Below, one piece after another: positions 38,957-49,099 of a stretch of DNA of 64,000 nucleotides. Position 1 is the first letter of the stretch. Each line of letters begins with the position of its first letter. The notes beneath the pieces were generated by a model. It did no database searches, was not told the origin of the DNA, and saw only the letters and a list, made by a program, of their open reading frames with translations. The stretch spans positions 78,246-142,245 of the forward strand of contig CAIQHB010000056.1 of NCBI GenBank assembly GCA_903871465.1. The letters are read 5' to 3'. A program made the translations under genes and the position numbers. The stretch is from an uncultured Methanosarcinales archaeon. Lineage in GTDB: Archaea; Halobacteriota; Methanosarcinia; Methanotrichales; Methanotrichaceae.

Positions 38957-39238
38957 GTGAAGATGCCAAAGAAGCTTAACGCTTACTGTCCGTTCTGCAA
39001 AAAACACACCCCCCAAACGGTGGAGCGGGTGAGAAAAGGCCGGGCTTCCTCCTTGACCCATATTGCGAGGCAGAAGCTCAGAGCTAATGGAATAGGGAAT
39101 CAAGGCAAGTTTTCCAAGGTCCCCGGCGGAGACAAGCCAACAAAGAGGCTGAATTTGAGATACCGTTGTGGCACCTGCAAGAAGGCTCATAACCGTGCAG
39201 GTTTCAGGGCAGGCAAGTTCGATCTTGTGGAGAGCTAA
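38957..39238 (+). CDS. rpl44e: 50S ribosomal protein L44e
   Basis: [29 protein letters not shown]... [30 protein letters not shown]. Confidence 0.95.
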   Translation: MKMPKKLNAYCPFCKKHTPQTVERVRKGRASSLTHIARQKLRANGIGNQGKFSKVPGGDKPTKRLNLRYRCGTCKKAHNRAGFRAGKFDLVES

Positions 39239-39240
39239 AT

Positions 39241-39408
39241 ATGTCATCCAAGTTCGTTAAGGTAAAATGCAATGACTGCGAGAACGAGCAGGTGATCTTC
39301 GCCCATGCTTCCACAGTCGTCAAATGCCTGGTATGCGGGCGCACTTTAGCTGAGCCCACCGGCGGCAAGGCTGAGATCAAAACCCAGGTAGTCGAAGTGC
39401 TAGAGTGA
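39241..39408 (+). CDS. rps27e: 30S ribosomal protein S27e
   Basis: [55 protein letters not shown]; 55 aa, absent from the ORF track. Confidence 0.95.
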   Translation: MSSKFVKVKCNDCENEQVIFAHASTVVKCLVCGRTLAEPTGGKAEIKTQVVEVLE

Positions 39409-39414
39409 TCTTTG

Positions 39415-40188
39415 ATGCAACGTGAGGGCTGGCCAGAGCCCGGATCTCTCGTGGTCTGCACCGTGACTCAGGTGGTGGACTTCGGAGCCTTCGTCTCTAT
39501 TGACGAGTATTCCGGTAAGCAGGGCCTGATTCACATCTCCGAAGTGGCCAGCGGATGGATCAAGTACATTCGCGACCACGTACGAGAGGGGCAGAAGATC
39601 GTCTGCAAGGTATTGAATGTAGACACATCCAGGCACCATATCGATCTCTCTCTAAAAGATGTAAACGAACATCAGCGAAGGGAGAAGATTCAGGAGTGGA
39701 AGGCAGATCAAAAAGCCTGGAAGTGGCTGGAGATGGCATATAAGGATCGGCCCGAGGATGCAAAGCGGGTAGCTGATTCGTTGGTGGCGGCTTACGACAG
39801 CCTTTATCTGGCCATGGAAGAGGCGGCTATCTTAGGGGCCGTTGCCCTGAAGGATGCCACTCTAACGGAAGAAGATCTAAAGATGCTGGAGAGCCTCTCC
39901 AAGGATAACGTCAAGATACCATCCGTTGACATCAGCGGCTACGTGGATATCACTTCTCCTGCGCCTGACGGAGTCGAAGTCATCCGCAAAGCCCTCAAGC
40001 AGGCCAAACGCAGCAAAGACAAGGATGCCACGCTCACCATATCATATATAGGTGCGCCGCGCTACCGCATTCATGTAACCGCGCCGGACTACAAGCACGC
40101 GGAGTCTGTTCTTAAGAAGTCTGCTCAAGCTGTTGTGAAATACATGGAACAACACGGCGGAGAAGGCACCTTCCTTAGAGAAGCATGA
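39415..40188 (+). CDS. Translation initiation factor aIF2 alpha subunit
   Basis: S1 domain GSLVVCTVTQVVDFGAFVSIDEYSGKQGLIHISEVASGWIKYIRDHVREGQ. Confidence 0.95.
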   Translation: MQREGWPEPGSLVVCTVTQVVDFGAFVSIDEYSGKQGLIHISEVASGWIKYIRDHVREGQKIVCKVLNVDTSRHHIDLSLKDVNEHQRREKIQEWKADQKAWKWLEMAYKDRPEDAKRVADSLVAAYDSLYLAMEEAAILGAVALKDATLTEEDLKMLESLSKDNVKIPSVDISGYVDITSPAPDGVEVIRKALKQAKRSKDKDATLTISYIGAPRYRIHVTAPDYKHAESVLKKSAQAVVKYMEQHGGEGTFLREA

Positions 40189-40346
40189 GATCCAAGATCC
40201 TGAGGTGTACGGCATGCGGCCGCTACACCCTGTCGGATATCTGCCCCGTTTGCGGGGGTCATGCTGTTATTACCAAGCCGGCAAGATTCTCTCCTGACGA
40301 CCCTTACGGGAAATATAGAAGAGCTCTCAATCCGGAGGCAAAATGA
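40185..40346 (+). CDS. nop10: RNA-binding protein Nop10
   Basis: MRSKILRCTACGRYTLSDICPVCGGHAVITKPARFSPDDPYGKYRRALNPEAK; ATGA overlap with the next gene; absent from the ORF track. Confidence 0.95.
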   Translation: MRSKILRCTACGRYTLSDICPVCGGHAVITKPARFSPDDPYGKYRRALNPEAK

Positions 40347-41113
40347 AAGAGACCCTGGTTCACCGCATAAAAGATGTAACCCTTAACAATCCTATTCTGG
40401 TGGAAGGGCTACCCGGTGTCGGCCATGTAGGAAAGCTGGTGGCCGATCACTTGGTGGAGGAGCTGAATGCCGAGAAGATCATTGAGATCTACTCACCCCA
40501 TTTTCCTCCTCAGGTTATGGTGAAAGAAGACGGCACCATCAAGCAAGTCCGAAATGAGATCTATGCTCGCCAGGGCAAGAACGGCGAACCGGATCTGCTC
40601 ATTCTCATCGGGGACTACCAGAGCGCCACCAACGAGGGGCACTATGAGCTCACCAGCATCTTCCTGGACATAGCCGAGAGCTTCAATGTGAGGCGGATCT
40701 ATGCCTTAGGCGGCTATGGGACAGGCCAGTTCGTAGAGAAGCCTACGGTCATGGGTGCAGCCACAAGTCCTGAATTAGTGGAAGAGATGAAACAGCAGGG
40801 CGTTGTCTTTCACGAGAACGAGCCGGGCGGGGGCATTATCGGTGTCTCCGGGCTCTTGCTGGGACTGGGTGCTTTGCGGGGAATAGATGCCATCTGTCTC
40901 ATGGGCGTGACCAGCGGCTATCTTGTTGATCCCAAGGCAGCTTCAGAGGTATTGCGCGTTCTCTCTCACATTCTAGGTATAGAAGTTGGCATGCATGCAT
41001 TAGAAGAGAGGGCGAAAGAGATGGAGAAGATCATCGGCAAGCTCCAGGAGATGGAACGAGCTCAGGCTCCTTTCGAGGCTGGCGGGGATGAAGATCTCAG
41101 GTATATCGGATAG
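40343..41113 (+). CDS. PAC2-family proteasome assembly chaperone-like protein
   Basis: LVEGLPGVGHVGKLVADHLVEEL; conserved position after nop10. Confidence 0.88.
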   Translation: MKETLVHRIKDVTLNNPILVEGLPGVGHVGKLVADHLVEELNAEKIIEIYSPHFPPQVMVKEDGTIKQVRNEIYARQGKNGEPDLLILIGDYQSATNEGHYELTSIFLDIAESFNVRRIYALGGYGTGQFVEKPTVMGAATSPELVEEMKQQGVVFHENEPGGGIIGVSGLLLGLGALRGIDAICLMGVTSGYLVDPKAASEVLRVLSHILGIEVGMHALEERAKEMEKIIGKLQEMERAQAPFEAGGDEDLRYIG

Positions 41114-42422
41114 TCTCCTCGAATATGCTCATCAGCTCATCGCTCTGGCCCTTCGAGAGGGGGCGGCAGAGGCTGAGGTTTATGGAATGGTGGGCCGGTC
41201 CGTGGATGCTGATCTGCGCAAGGGATCTGTTGAAATGGCCAGCGAGAGCTTTCATCGTGGCCTCGGGGTGAGGGCTGTAGTGAAAGGTGCCGTGGGATTT
41301 TCCAGCACAAGCGACATGTCGCTGCTGGAATACGTCGCCCAAAGCGCTGTGAAGTCTGCAAAAGTACGGGGCTCGGACGAGTCCTGGATATCTCTTCCCA
41401 CCCCTGAGAAGGTCGTGCCGGTGCAGGGCATCTATGACACGCGCTTGGAGCAGATCGGTCCCGAGGAATGCCTTGAGGCTGCGATGAGCATGCTCGAAGG
41501 CTGCAGAACGGTCAATGGGGCAGAGCCTGTTTCAGGGGGCGTGGTATGCGTTTGCGGCACAGGTTTTGTCATCAATTCCCAAGGACTCGAGTTGATGGAG
41601 ACGGCCACGATCATGCAGGCTTCCATGGAGACCATTGCCAAAGCCGGGGATGTGGCCACAGGCAGTGAGTTTTTCAATTCTCGAAGCTTTCAGCCCTCTA
41701 TGGAAGCCGTGGGCAAAGCGGCAGCTGTCATGGCCAGGACTTCACTGGCCGGAACCAAGGCCGAGAGCGGGACATACGACGTCCTCCTTAAGCCGCTGGC
41801 GGTGGCAGAGCTGCTGGAGAACACAATTCTTTCCGCTTTTGAAGCCGACAATGTGCAAAAGGGTCGTTCTTCCCTGAAAGGACGGTTGGGAGAGATGATA
41901 TCTTCCGAAGGATTAAATGTCCATGATGACGGCCTGCTGGCAGGAGGATTAGACTCTTCTGCCTTTGATGGCGAGGGGTCGCCTTCCCGAAGGACGGTTT
42001 TGATCGAGAAGGGCATCTTGAAGGGATTTCTCTATGATAGCTATACGGCAGGAAAGGACGGTGTTAAATCCACAGGCAATGCCGTGCGGCAAGGGTATTC
42101 CGATGTTCCCAGGGTGGGCATGCGAAATCTGATTGTCAGCTCCCCCGTCGCTTACGATCTCCTGGAGGAGACGAAAGGATATCTGATAAACGGTCTAATC
42201 GGGGCTCATACCGCCAACCCCATATCAGGCGATTTCTCAGTGGAGGCAAGAAATGCCTTCCGCGTCTCGCCAGGGGAAATGCCCGTACCCATCCGCTCTT
42301 TGATGCTGGCTGGAAATATCTACGATCTCCTAAAAAATATCGAGATAGGTACGGATGTGCGGGCCGTTGGCGGCATAGTCACGCCGACCATAAAAGTCAA
42401 AATGAATGTAGTAGGAAGCTAA
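41088..42422 (+). CDS. TldD/PmbA family protein
   Basis: ALREGAAEAEVYGMVGRS; GDFSVEARNAFRV; NIYDLLKNIEIGTDVR. Confidence 0.88.
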   Translation: MKISGISDSLLEYAHQLIALALREGAAEAEVYGMVGRSVDADLRKGSVEMASESFHRGLGVRAVVKGAVGFSSTSDMSLLEYVAQSAVKSAKVRGSDESWISLPTPEKVVPVQGIYDTRLEQIGPEECLEAAMSMLEGCRTVNGAEPVSGGVVCVCGTGFVINSQGLELMETATIMQASMETIAKAGDVATGSEFFNSRSFQPSMEAVGKAAAVMARTSLAGTKAESGTYDVLLKPLAVAELLENTILSAFEADNVQKGRSSLKGRLGEMISSEGLNVHDDGLLAGGLDSSAFDGEGSPSRRTVLIEKGILKGFLYDSYTAGKDGVKSTGNAVRQGYSDVPRVGMRNLIVSSPVAYDLLEETKGYLINGLIGAHTANPISGDFSVEARNAFRVSPGEMPVPIRSLMLAGNIYDLLKNIEIGTDVRAVGGIVTPTIKVKMNVVGS

Positions 42423-42432
42423 AAGGAGGATT

Positions 42433-43287
42433 TTGATGATTATCGGAGGCCCGGCCTCTCAGCTTCTGGCTGGCAGGGTGGCGGCCATTTTAGGAGAGAC
42501 ACTAGCTCTTTGCGACTACAAGACATTTCCTGATGGCGAGTCCTACACCCAGGTGGTGACGACATTGGAGGATGAAGTTGTAATAATCCAGTCCACACCA
42601 ACCGATCAAGACCTCGTTTATCTGCTACAGCTCCTGGATGTTTGCAAGGAAAGCAGGGTCTCCCTGGTCATACCATACTTTGGTTATGCCCGCCAGGACA
42701 AGATCTTCAAGCCCGGCGAGCCCATGACTGCCAGGGCGGTGGCCACGGCCTTGAATCCTTTCTTGAAGAACGGTCGGGTCCATCTGGTAAATATCCATGC
42801 TCCCTCCGTTATGTCTCATTTCCAGAGCCCTATTGAGAATCTGGATGCAACGCCCCTTCTGGCCGAGAGGATCGGAACTATGGGCTTGAAGGATGCAGTG
42901 GTCATCTCTCCCGACAAGGGCGCGGTGGCCATGGCCAAAACGGCAGCCGCAACTCTTGGCTGCGATTGCGATTATCTGCAGAAGACCCGTCTCTCCGGCA
43001 CGGAGGTCTCCATGACTCCCAAAGAGGTGAATGTCAAGGGCAGGGATGTGGTCATATTCGACGACATGATTGCCACGGGCGGCACCATGGCGACGGCTAT
43101 CACGCTTCTGCGCCAGCAGGGAGCAAACCGGGTCTACCTGGCAGCGGTTCATCCTGTCTTAACCGGATCGGCCGTCATCAAGCTCTACCGCTCTGGAGTG
43201 GAGGCGGTGCTGGCTACCGATACGCTGGATAAGGGCGTGAGCACTGTGTCGGTGGCGCCACTGATCGCGAAGGCGCTCAGATCATAA
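42433..43287 (+). CDS. prs: Ribose-phosphate pyrophosphokinase
   Basis: YFGYARQDKIFKPGEP; VVIFDDMIATGGTMATA PRPP-binding motif. Confidence 0.93.
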   Translation: MMIIGGPASQLLAGRVAAILGETLALCDYKTFPDGESYTQVVTTLEDEVVIIQSTPTDQDLVYLLQLLDVCKESRVSLVIPYFGYARQDKIFKPGEPMTARAVATALNPFLKNGRVHLVNIHAPSVMSHFQSPIENLDATPLLAERIGTMGLKDAVVISPDKGAVAMAKTAAATLGCDCDYLQKTRLSGTEVSMTPKEVNVKGRDVVIFDDMIATGGTMATAITLLRQQGANRVYLAAVHPVLTGSAVIKLYRSGVEAVLATDTLDKGVSTVSVAPLIAKALRS

Positions 43288-43599
43288 AGAGACTTACATA
43301 CGGCTGATGAAAATCGGGATTCCTTGACATCATTAACTCGACCTTATTCAAGAGTCGTGGCTACATCCAGACAATGGAACTCTCGACCGGTCTGCAGCTT
43401 AACCACCGTCGCTCGGCCGGCCGCGGCCATAAGCCGCACCCCTGACCATAGCGCGGGAGGGCCGCAGGGCAGACTCGCGGCACCCCGGAAGAAAAGAGGA
43501 AAGCCGTCCTCGTTTGCATCTACTCTGTCCCATCTGCAGTTGAATAACATTGGCGTATCTTCCATCTAGCCCCCAAAAATTGATCCCACCTCTTCTTCC

Positions 43600-43745
43600 G
43601 AATTTCGCGCGGGTGTTATCTGCTCGGGTAACGGGGCCAGACTTATGGTCGTGCTGCCCCCCTAATCCCGCGGCTGCGGGGGACGATCTATGAAGCCCTT
43701 CCCTAAATCCTTGGAAGGCAAATAGCGAAGGGCTTCGTTTGTTTG
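43600..43745. ncRNA. Candidate structured noncoding RNA or terminator region
   Basis: Consecutive stems, including CCCGC..GCGGG and a 10-bp perfect stem GAAGCCCTTC/GAAGGGCTTC (43692-43736), in the prs-aroC gap. Confidence 0.3.
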
Positions 43746-44080
43746 GATGCATCGAGAATAGGATTGGTAGAGTCATTTGACATAAACATGGCAGAAGTTA
43801 TTAATGATTAAAGCCTACTAGTTCCGAGATGAAGCTTCAAGCCGTGATTGGCGGCGATAAAATATGTGATATGGAGTTATTTTGTTGAGGATCAAGTGCA
43901 TGAGGGTATGCAATTATCTGGCATAATTTTTGAAGAGTACGTGGGTCATGTACCTACCATTAAGACCTTCTCAGCCTTTTGCACTTCAGAACTTCTGGAC
44001 AGATGGATCCGAGAATATAAATTAGCAGAAAAAATGAATTACATTTCGAATGATATTATAATTTGAGGAGGCTTCCTGAT

Positions 44081-45169
44081 ATGTCCGGCAACACCTTTGG
44101 CACCATATTTCGCATCACCACCTGGGGCGAGTCGCACGGCAGAGCTGTGGGCGTGGTAGTGGACGGCTGCCCTGCAGGCATGGCCCTGGCTGCGGAGGAT
44201 ATCCAGAAGGAGCTGGACCGCAGGCGTCCCGGCCAGAGTCGAGCCTCAACGCAGCGCAAGGAAGAGGACCGCGCGGAGATCATATCCGGCATCTTCGAGG
44301 GCAGAACCACGGGGACTCCCATCTCCATCGTCGTCTGGAACAAGGATGCGGATTCGTCCGCCTACGAACTCTTGCGGGATAGACCGCGACCGGGACATGC
44401 CGATTATGCTTACCAGATGAAATACGGCCTGCGCGATCACCGGGGCGGGGGTAGGGCCTCGGCCCGGGAGACCGTGGGCCGCGTTGCCGCTGGTGCCATC
44501 GCCAAGAAGCTGTTGCACGGGACTGGTATCGAGGTAGTGGCCTATGTGGCGGAGCTGGGTGAAATAAGAGCAGAAATCGATTCATCCGATTTATTAGAGC
44601 TTCGTGCGCGAGCCGAGTCCAATCCCGTCCGCTGCCCGGACCCTGCGGCCGCGGAGAGGATGATGGAGCGCCTGGACAGCGTGCGGGCGGAGGGTGATAG
44701 CCTGGGCGGCATCGTTGTGATAACTGCAGAAGGCGTGCCTCCGGGCCTGGGCGAGCCGGTCTTCGATAAACTGGACGCCGACCTGGCTAAAGCGCTGATG
44801 AGCATCGGCGCCGTGAAGACGGTGGAGATCGGTGCTGGCCGGGAGTGCGCTGGCATGCGGGGCAGCCAGATGAACGATCCCATTTCTATGTCCGCGGACA
44901 AGATCGATTTTGTCAGCAACAACGCCGGGGGCATCCTGGGCGGCATATCCACAGGCCAGGCCATAGTCTGCAGAATTGCCGTGAAGCCGACGCCATCCAT
45001 TGCCAAGCCGCAGCAAACGGTCGACCTTGCATCCGGCGAAGCCGCGGTGATCGAGATCAAAGGAAGGCATGATCCGGCCATTCCTCCCAGAATTGTGCCC
45101 GTAGCCGAGTCCATGGTGGCCCTGGTTCTGGCAGATCACCTTCTCCGCCAGAGGGCGGCGAGGCTCTGA
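44081..45169 (+). CDS. aroC: Chorismate synthase
   Basis: [60 protein letters not shown]. Confidence 0.95.
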   Translation: MSGNTFGTIFRITTWGESHGRAVGVVVDGCPAGMALAAEDIQKELDRRRPGQSRASTQRKEEDRAEIISGIFEGRTTGTPISIVVWNKDADSSAYELLRDRPRPGHADYAYQMKYGLRDHRGGGRASARETVGRVAAGAIAKKLLHGTGIEVVAYVAELGEIRAEIDSSDLLELRARAESNPVRCPDPAAAERMMERLDSVRAEGDSLGGIVVITAEGVPPGLGEPVFDKLDADLAKALMSIGAVKTVEIGAGRECAGMRGSQMNDPISMSADKIDFVSNNAGGILGGISTGQAIVCRIAVKPTPSIAKPQQTVDLASGEAAVIEIKGRHDPAIPPRIVPVAESMVALVLADHLLRQRAARL

Positions 45170-45202
45170 TTTTATATCTTTTCCGGGCCACCAAATGGCC
45201 TT

Positions 45203-46963
45203 ATGCGTAAGGAGTTTCGCAGCCTCATCCCTTTGCCGGAAGCCAAATCGATCATCTTCGACCATGCGCCACAACCAGGGGTTGAGGCCGTCCCCATGGA
45301 AGGCTCTAGGGGCCGCATTTTGGCTGAGAAGATCATCTCTGAGGTGGATGTTCCGGGTTTCCATCGTGCCTCCATGGACGGCTACGCGGTCCAGGCCGCG
45401 GATACGCTTGAATCCAGAGAGGACCGGCCCGTCTCCCTTCTACTGGTTGGATGCGTTCCCATGGGGAGGCTTCCTGACGTCCGGGTCGCGCGTGGTGAAG
45501 CGGCCGAGGTCTCCACCGGCTCCATGATGCCGGACGGGGCGGATGCCGTGGTCATGATCGAGTATGCCCAGGCCCTCGCGGACCGGATCTATATTCGCAG
45601 GCCAGTTTACGAGGGCGAGAATGTGCAGAAAGCCGGAAGCGACATCTCTTTTGGTGAATTGGTGCTCTTTCCCGGCACAAAGATAGCCTCACGCGAGATG
45701 GGCGTCCTGGCTGCCCTGGGCCGGGAGACCGTCCAGGTTTTGAGCCTCAAGGTAGGGTTGGCCTCTACAGGGAGCGAGCTCGTATCTCCCGGCCACTCTC
45801 TTGGCCCGGGCCAGATCTATGATATCAACACCTATACCATAGCCGCCGGGGTGCAGGAATGCGGAGCCTCTGCTGTCCCCTACGGCATTCTGCCGGACGA
45901 GCGAGACGAGATGGCAAAAATGCTGCAGAAGATGGCCCAGGAGTGCGAAATGGTCCTGGTGAGCGGCAGCACCTCTGCCGGAGCCGGAGACATGGTCTAC
46001 CAGGTTCTGGACGAGATCGGAGAGTTGGTATTTCATGGAGTGAACCTGAAGCCGGGCAAGCCCACCATCTTCGGCTTGATCGATAATAAGCCCTGCCTGG
46101 GATTGCCGGGCTATCCCACCAGCGCTCTAACGGTCTTCTATGAGCTCGCGGCTCCCGTCATCCGCAAGGCATTGGGCCAGAGGCATCAGGGAAACAAGAC
46201 TCCGGGGAAGCTGGCCGGGCCGCTGCGAACGGAAGGCCGCCAGCAGATGCTGGCTGTAGGAGTTTCGGGGAAGCTGGTTTATCCCGTGGACAAGGGCAGC
46301 GGCTCCATAACCACTCTGGCACTGGCAGATGGTGTCATCGAGATTCCGGCCGGCGTCGAGTACCTGGAGACCGGCCTGGATGTGGAGGTGAAGCTCTTCC
46401 GAGAGCTGCAGAGGCCAAGCCTGGTCGTGGCCGGTGAGAACTCCGTGATTCTCGAGAGGCTGGCCGGAAGCCTTCCCTGGCGGCTTATGCTGCTGAATAC
46501 AGGTTCCTTGCAGGGTAGGGTCTATCTGGAGGACGGCGTGGCTGACCTGGCTTCCATTTCAAATCTCGAAGCGGTTCCCGTTCCCACAGGAATGGAGGTA
46601 ATAAAGGGCTACAAGCGAGAGCTGGGCCTGATTTACAGGGACGTGGGGGCAATATCCGACCCTGGCAGCCGCATCGTGGGCTGGCCCGGGGACTCGGCTA
46701 TGAAGTCCGCATTTGAGCGAGCTCTGTTGGACCTGGGCCTCACCAATCCCGGGCGCGTGCGCGTGGCCAAGACCCATTCCGCAGCGGCGGCTATCGTGGC
46801 CTCAGGCCGCGCGGATTTAGGTTTTGCAGAGAAAGAGGCCGCAATTGAGAGTGGCCTTGGCTTTAAATTTCTGGCAGAAGACGAGATACAATTCCTGGCC
46901 AGATCCGACGCGATCAACAATCCCTGGCTAAAGTCCTTTATTGATGCACTTCCGCAGGAGTAA
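45203..46963 (+). CDS. moeA: MoeA-type molybdopterin biosynthesis protein with C-terminal periplasmic-binding-like domain
   Basis: SMDGYAV, GSMMPDGADAVVMIEYA, LPGYPTSALTVFYE; C-terminal VAKTHSAAAAIVASGRADLGFAEKEAA. Confidence 0.88.
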   Translation: MRKEFRSLIPLPEAKSIIFDHAPQPGVEAVPMEGSRGRILAEKIISEVDVPGFHRASMDGYAVQAADTLESREDRPVSLLLVGCVPMGRLPDVRVARGEAAEVSTGSMMPDGADAVVMIEYAQALADRIYIRRPVYEGENVQKAGSDISFGELVLFPGTKIASREMGVLAALGRETVQVLSLKVGLASTGSELVSPGHSLGPGQIYDINTYTIAAGVQECGASAVPYGILPDERDEMAKMLQKMAQECEMVLVSGSTSAGAGDMVYQVLDEIGELVFHGVNLKPGKPTIFGLIDNKPCLGLPGYPTSALTVFYELAAPVIRKALGQRHQGNKTPGKLAGPLRTEGRQQMLAVGVSGKLVYPVDKGSGSITTLALADGVIEIPAGVEYLETGLDVEVKLFRELQRPSLVVAGENSVILERLAGSLPWRLMLLNTGSLQGRVYLEDGVADLASISNLEAVPVPTGMEVIKGYKRELGLIYRDVGAISDPGSRIVGWPGDSAMKSAFERALLDLGLTNPGRVRVAKTHSAAAAIVASGRADLGFAEKEAAIESGLGFKFLAEDEIQFLARSDAINNPWLKSFIDALPQE

Positions 46964-47942
46964 ACATTCTCGCTCGTCTCTCGTAGTAGCCGAGAGGATG
47001 GCGAATTTTGCGGCAGAGTTCGTCTTCGCCCGGACAGTTGCCATAGGTGGCCATGGTGGCACATGCAGGCGGCCGGTATTGGGTTCCGGCGGATCCGGCG
47101 ATATGCTCTACTTGATAGCGGGTCCTCTCCTGATCGAAGTCAGGGCTGGTGTTGAAGAGGGCGATCACCTCATCCGGGGACATGTTGATCTGCAAGAGAA
47201 AGCTGACCAGGGCAAAACGCGCACTATGGGCCAGGTTCACGCCTTTAGCGACCTCGGTCAGCATCTTCTTGATGCAGGGCGGAAAGGCTCCCTCTTCCAC
47301 GGCTCCCAGGTCCACCTTCTGCCGGGCTCTTAATGTCTCCAGTTGCCGGCTGAGGGGCTTCAGGTATTCTTCCAGGGTCTGGCAGATCTTCTCGTCCACG
47401 GGGGTCGGCAGCCCTTTCAAGACCTTCTCCCTGATTACCTCCTCCAGGATACGCTTCAGCTCAACTTCCGTCACCGTGAGATAGCCCTCGAACAGATCCC
47501 GGTTCGTCAGCTTCCATTTTGGGCTATGCATGCGGTGGGCTGCCCGAATATACTCGGCAAAATAGATCTTCCAGGGTCCGGGGCCCCGAAGATTCAGGCC
47601 AAGATCACCCGCCAGCATGGTCAACCCTTCTTTCTCATCTTGCATCCTCCGGAAGGCCAGCTTTGCCTCAGCCAGAGCATAGCGGCGCAATAGAATAGGA
47701 TCGTTCAGGCACGAGACCATCACTCTGGCCAGGGGATAGCTGAGCAGCTCCGTGAGATTCTCGGCAACAGTATCTCCCGAGCTTTCAGGAATGGCATCGC
47801 CCATAGCTCCAGCCACCCGTTCTGCGGCACGGCTGCGCACGGTCTTAAAAGAGGATTTGGATAGAAGGCTCTCTAAGGAGTATCCCAGGCTTCGAACATG
47901 CTCTGTTGCTTCCTGCGTAAAAGGGTAGTCGGAGACCCTCAT
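46938..47942 (-). CDS. priL: DNA primase large subunit
   Basis: Four-Cys Fe-S region CIKKML...CATMATYGNCPGEDELCRKIRHPLGYYERR; adjacent to pcn. Confidence 0.9.
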   Translation of the reverse strand: MRVSDYPFTQEATEHVRSLGYSLESLLSKSSFKTVRSRAAERVAGAMGDAIPESSGDTVAENLTELLSYPLARVMVSCLNDPILLRRYALAEAKLAFRRMQDEKEGLTMLAGDLGLNLRGPGPWKIYFAEYIRAAHRMHSPKWKLTNRDLFEGYLTVTEVELKRILEEVIREKVLKGLPTPVDEKICQTLEEYLKPLSRQLETLRARQKVDLGAVEEGAFPPCIKKMLTEVAKGVNLAHSARFALVSFLLQINMSPDEVIALFNTSPDFDQERTRYQVEHIAGSAGTQYRPPACATMATYGNCPGEDELCRKIRHPLGYYERRARMFTPAEVHQ

Positions 47943-48673
47943 TCCTGTTCAATGCGCGGAGCGAGGAGGTAGTTAATCTCCACGGACTGGCCGAGCTTGA
48001 ATTTCACCCGCAGTGGATAGTCTATACCCATCTCCAGAGTGACCTCGCCCGCCTTGCTGATCGACTTGGACATGTCCTCCAGATAGTCCAGTGAGAAGAG
48101 GCTCCTCGCCTCGCCCGGCTTCATACTCAGTAATTCCGTGCTGGGGATCTTGAGTTTGAGGGAGTCGATATCTCCCTTGGCCTCCATATAGAATCCCTCA
48201 TCAGAGACGCCCAAAATTACGTGATCGCTGACCTTTTCCGCGGCTTTTACCGCCCGGCGCAGCTCCGCTCCCGGTAGAGTCACATGTGCCGGCAAATCAA
48301 GCTCGGGGATGCGCGGCTCTTTTCTTATAGCCGTTGGATCGATCAGACTTAATGTGTAGGAGAGTGACCCCACGCCAATCTTCAGTTTATGGCTCTCCTC
48401 ATCCAGCTCCAACTGAACGTTTTCGCCCTTATCGGCCATGCTCAAGACATCGCTCAGCCGAACCAGGTCTACGCCAATTTCACCTTGATCGGCCTTGAAG
48501 TACTCAAAGGCATCATTGCCGATCTTGAGCGACACCATGGCTACGTTCGCAGGGTCTACTGCCTTCAGCTCCAAGCCTTTTTCGGATATAGAGAACTTAA
48601 CCTCATCTACTAGAGAAGAGACTGAATCGATTGCATCGCGCAGAGTTTCCGCATTGATTACTGCCTTGAACAT
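47939..48673 (-). CDS. pcn: DNA polymerase sliding clamp PCNA
   Basis: MFKAVINAETLRDAIDSVSSLVDEVKFSISEKGLELKAVDPANVAMVSL. Confidence 0.95.
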   Translation of the reverse strand: MFKAVINAETLRDAIDSVSSLVDEVKFSISEKGLELKAVDPANVAMVSLKIGNDAFEYFKADQGEIGVDLVRLSDVLSMADKGENVQLELDEESHKLKIGVGSLSYTLSLIDPTAIRKEPRIPELDLPAHVTLPGAELRRAVKAAEKVSDHVILGVSDEGFYMEAKGDIDSLKLKIPSTELLSMKPGEARSLFSLDYLEDMSKSISKAGEVTLEMGIDYPLRVKFKLGQSVEINYLLAPRIEQE

Positions 48674-48723
48674 TCCTTGATCCTCCTGAATGAGGACAAT
48701 TTAATATTTAATATAGTTGATGC

Positions 48724-49032
48724 TTAGTCGTACTCGCGCCAGGTTCTGCTGCACTTGGTGCAGCGGAAGAATCGAACCTCGCTCTCATCAGCAGAACGTA
48801 GCTGGCGCAGCCACCAGTAGGCGACATTATTGCCGCATTCGGGACACCTGGCACTGGTGGTAGGAAGGCCGGATGACTCCTGCTCCAACACAGGCACAAC
48901 GCGATCGAACTGCTTGGTCTTGCTGACTATGGATTCGCCAGCAAGCTTCGGCATCTTCTGGCCGCATTTCCGGCAGACCATCATTCCGTCTTTGGGCATC
49001 ATCATGCTCTTACATTGAGGACAAAACTCCAT
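48724..49032 (-). CDS. Transcription factor S (TFS)
   Basis: MEFCPQCKSMMMPKDGMMVCRKCG; CPECGNNVAYWWLRQLRSADESEVRFFRCTKCSRTWREYD. Confidence 0.95.
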   Translation of the reverse strand: MEFCPQCKSMMMPKDGMMVCRKCGQKMPKLAGESIVSKTKQFDRVVPVLEQESSGLPTTSARCPECGNNVAYWWLRQLRSADESEVRFFRCTKCSRTWREYD

Positions 49033-49099
49033 TGCCAAGGAGTAATCACTCGTCATATTAAAGTTTGCCAGTCCCATTTGGGGGCCGAAGAGGCAAGAT

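Noticed and set aside
43399-43776. 125-aa minus-strand ORF in the prs-aroC gap
   Set aside because: Composition is Arg/Gly/Ser-rich with no motif or RBS; overlaps likely structured noncoding sequence
43300-43780. RNase P RNA or SRP RNA in the prs-aroC gap
   Set aside because: A GAGGAAAG string is present, but the following conserved GUCC, the ACAGAA region and the SRP GGAAGG..AGCA motifs are missing
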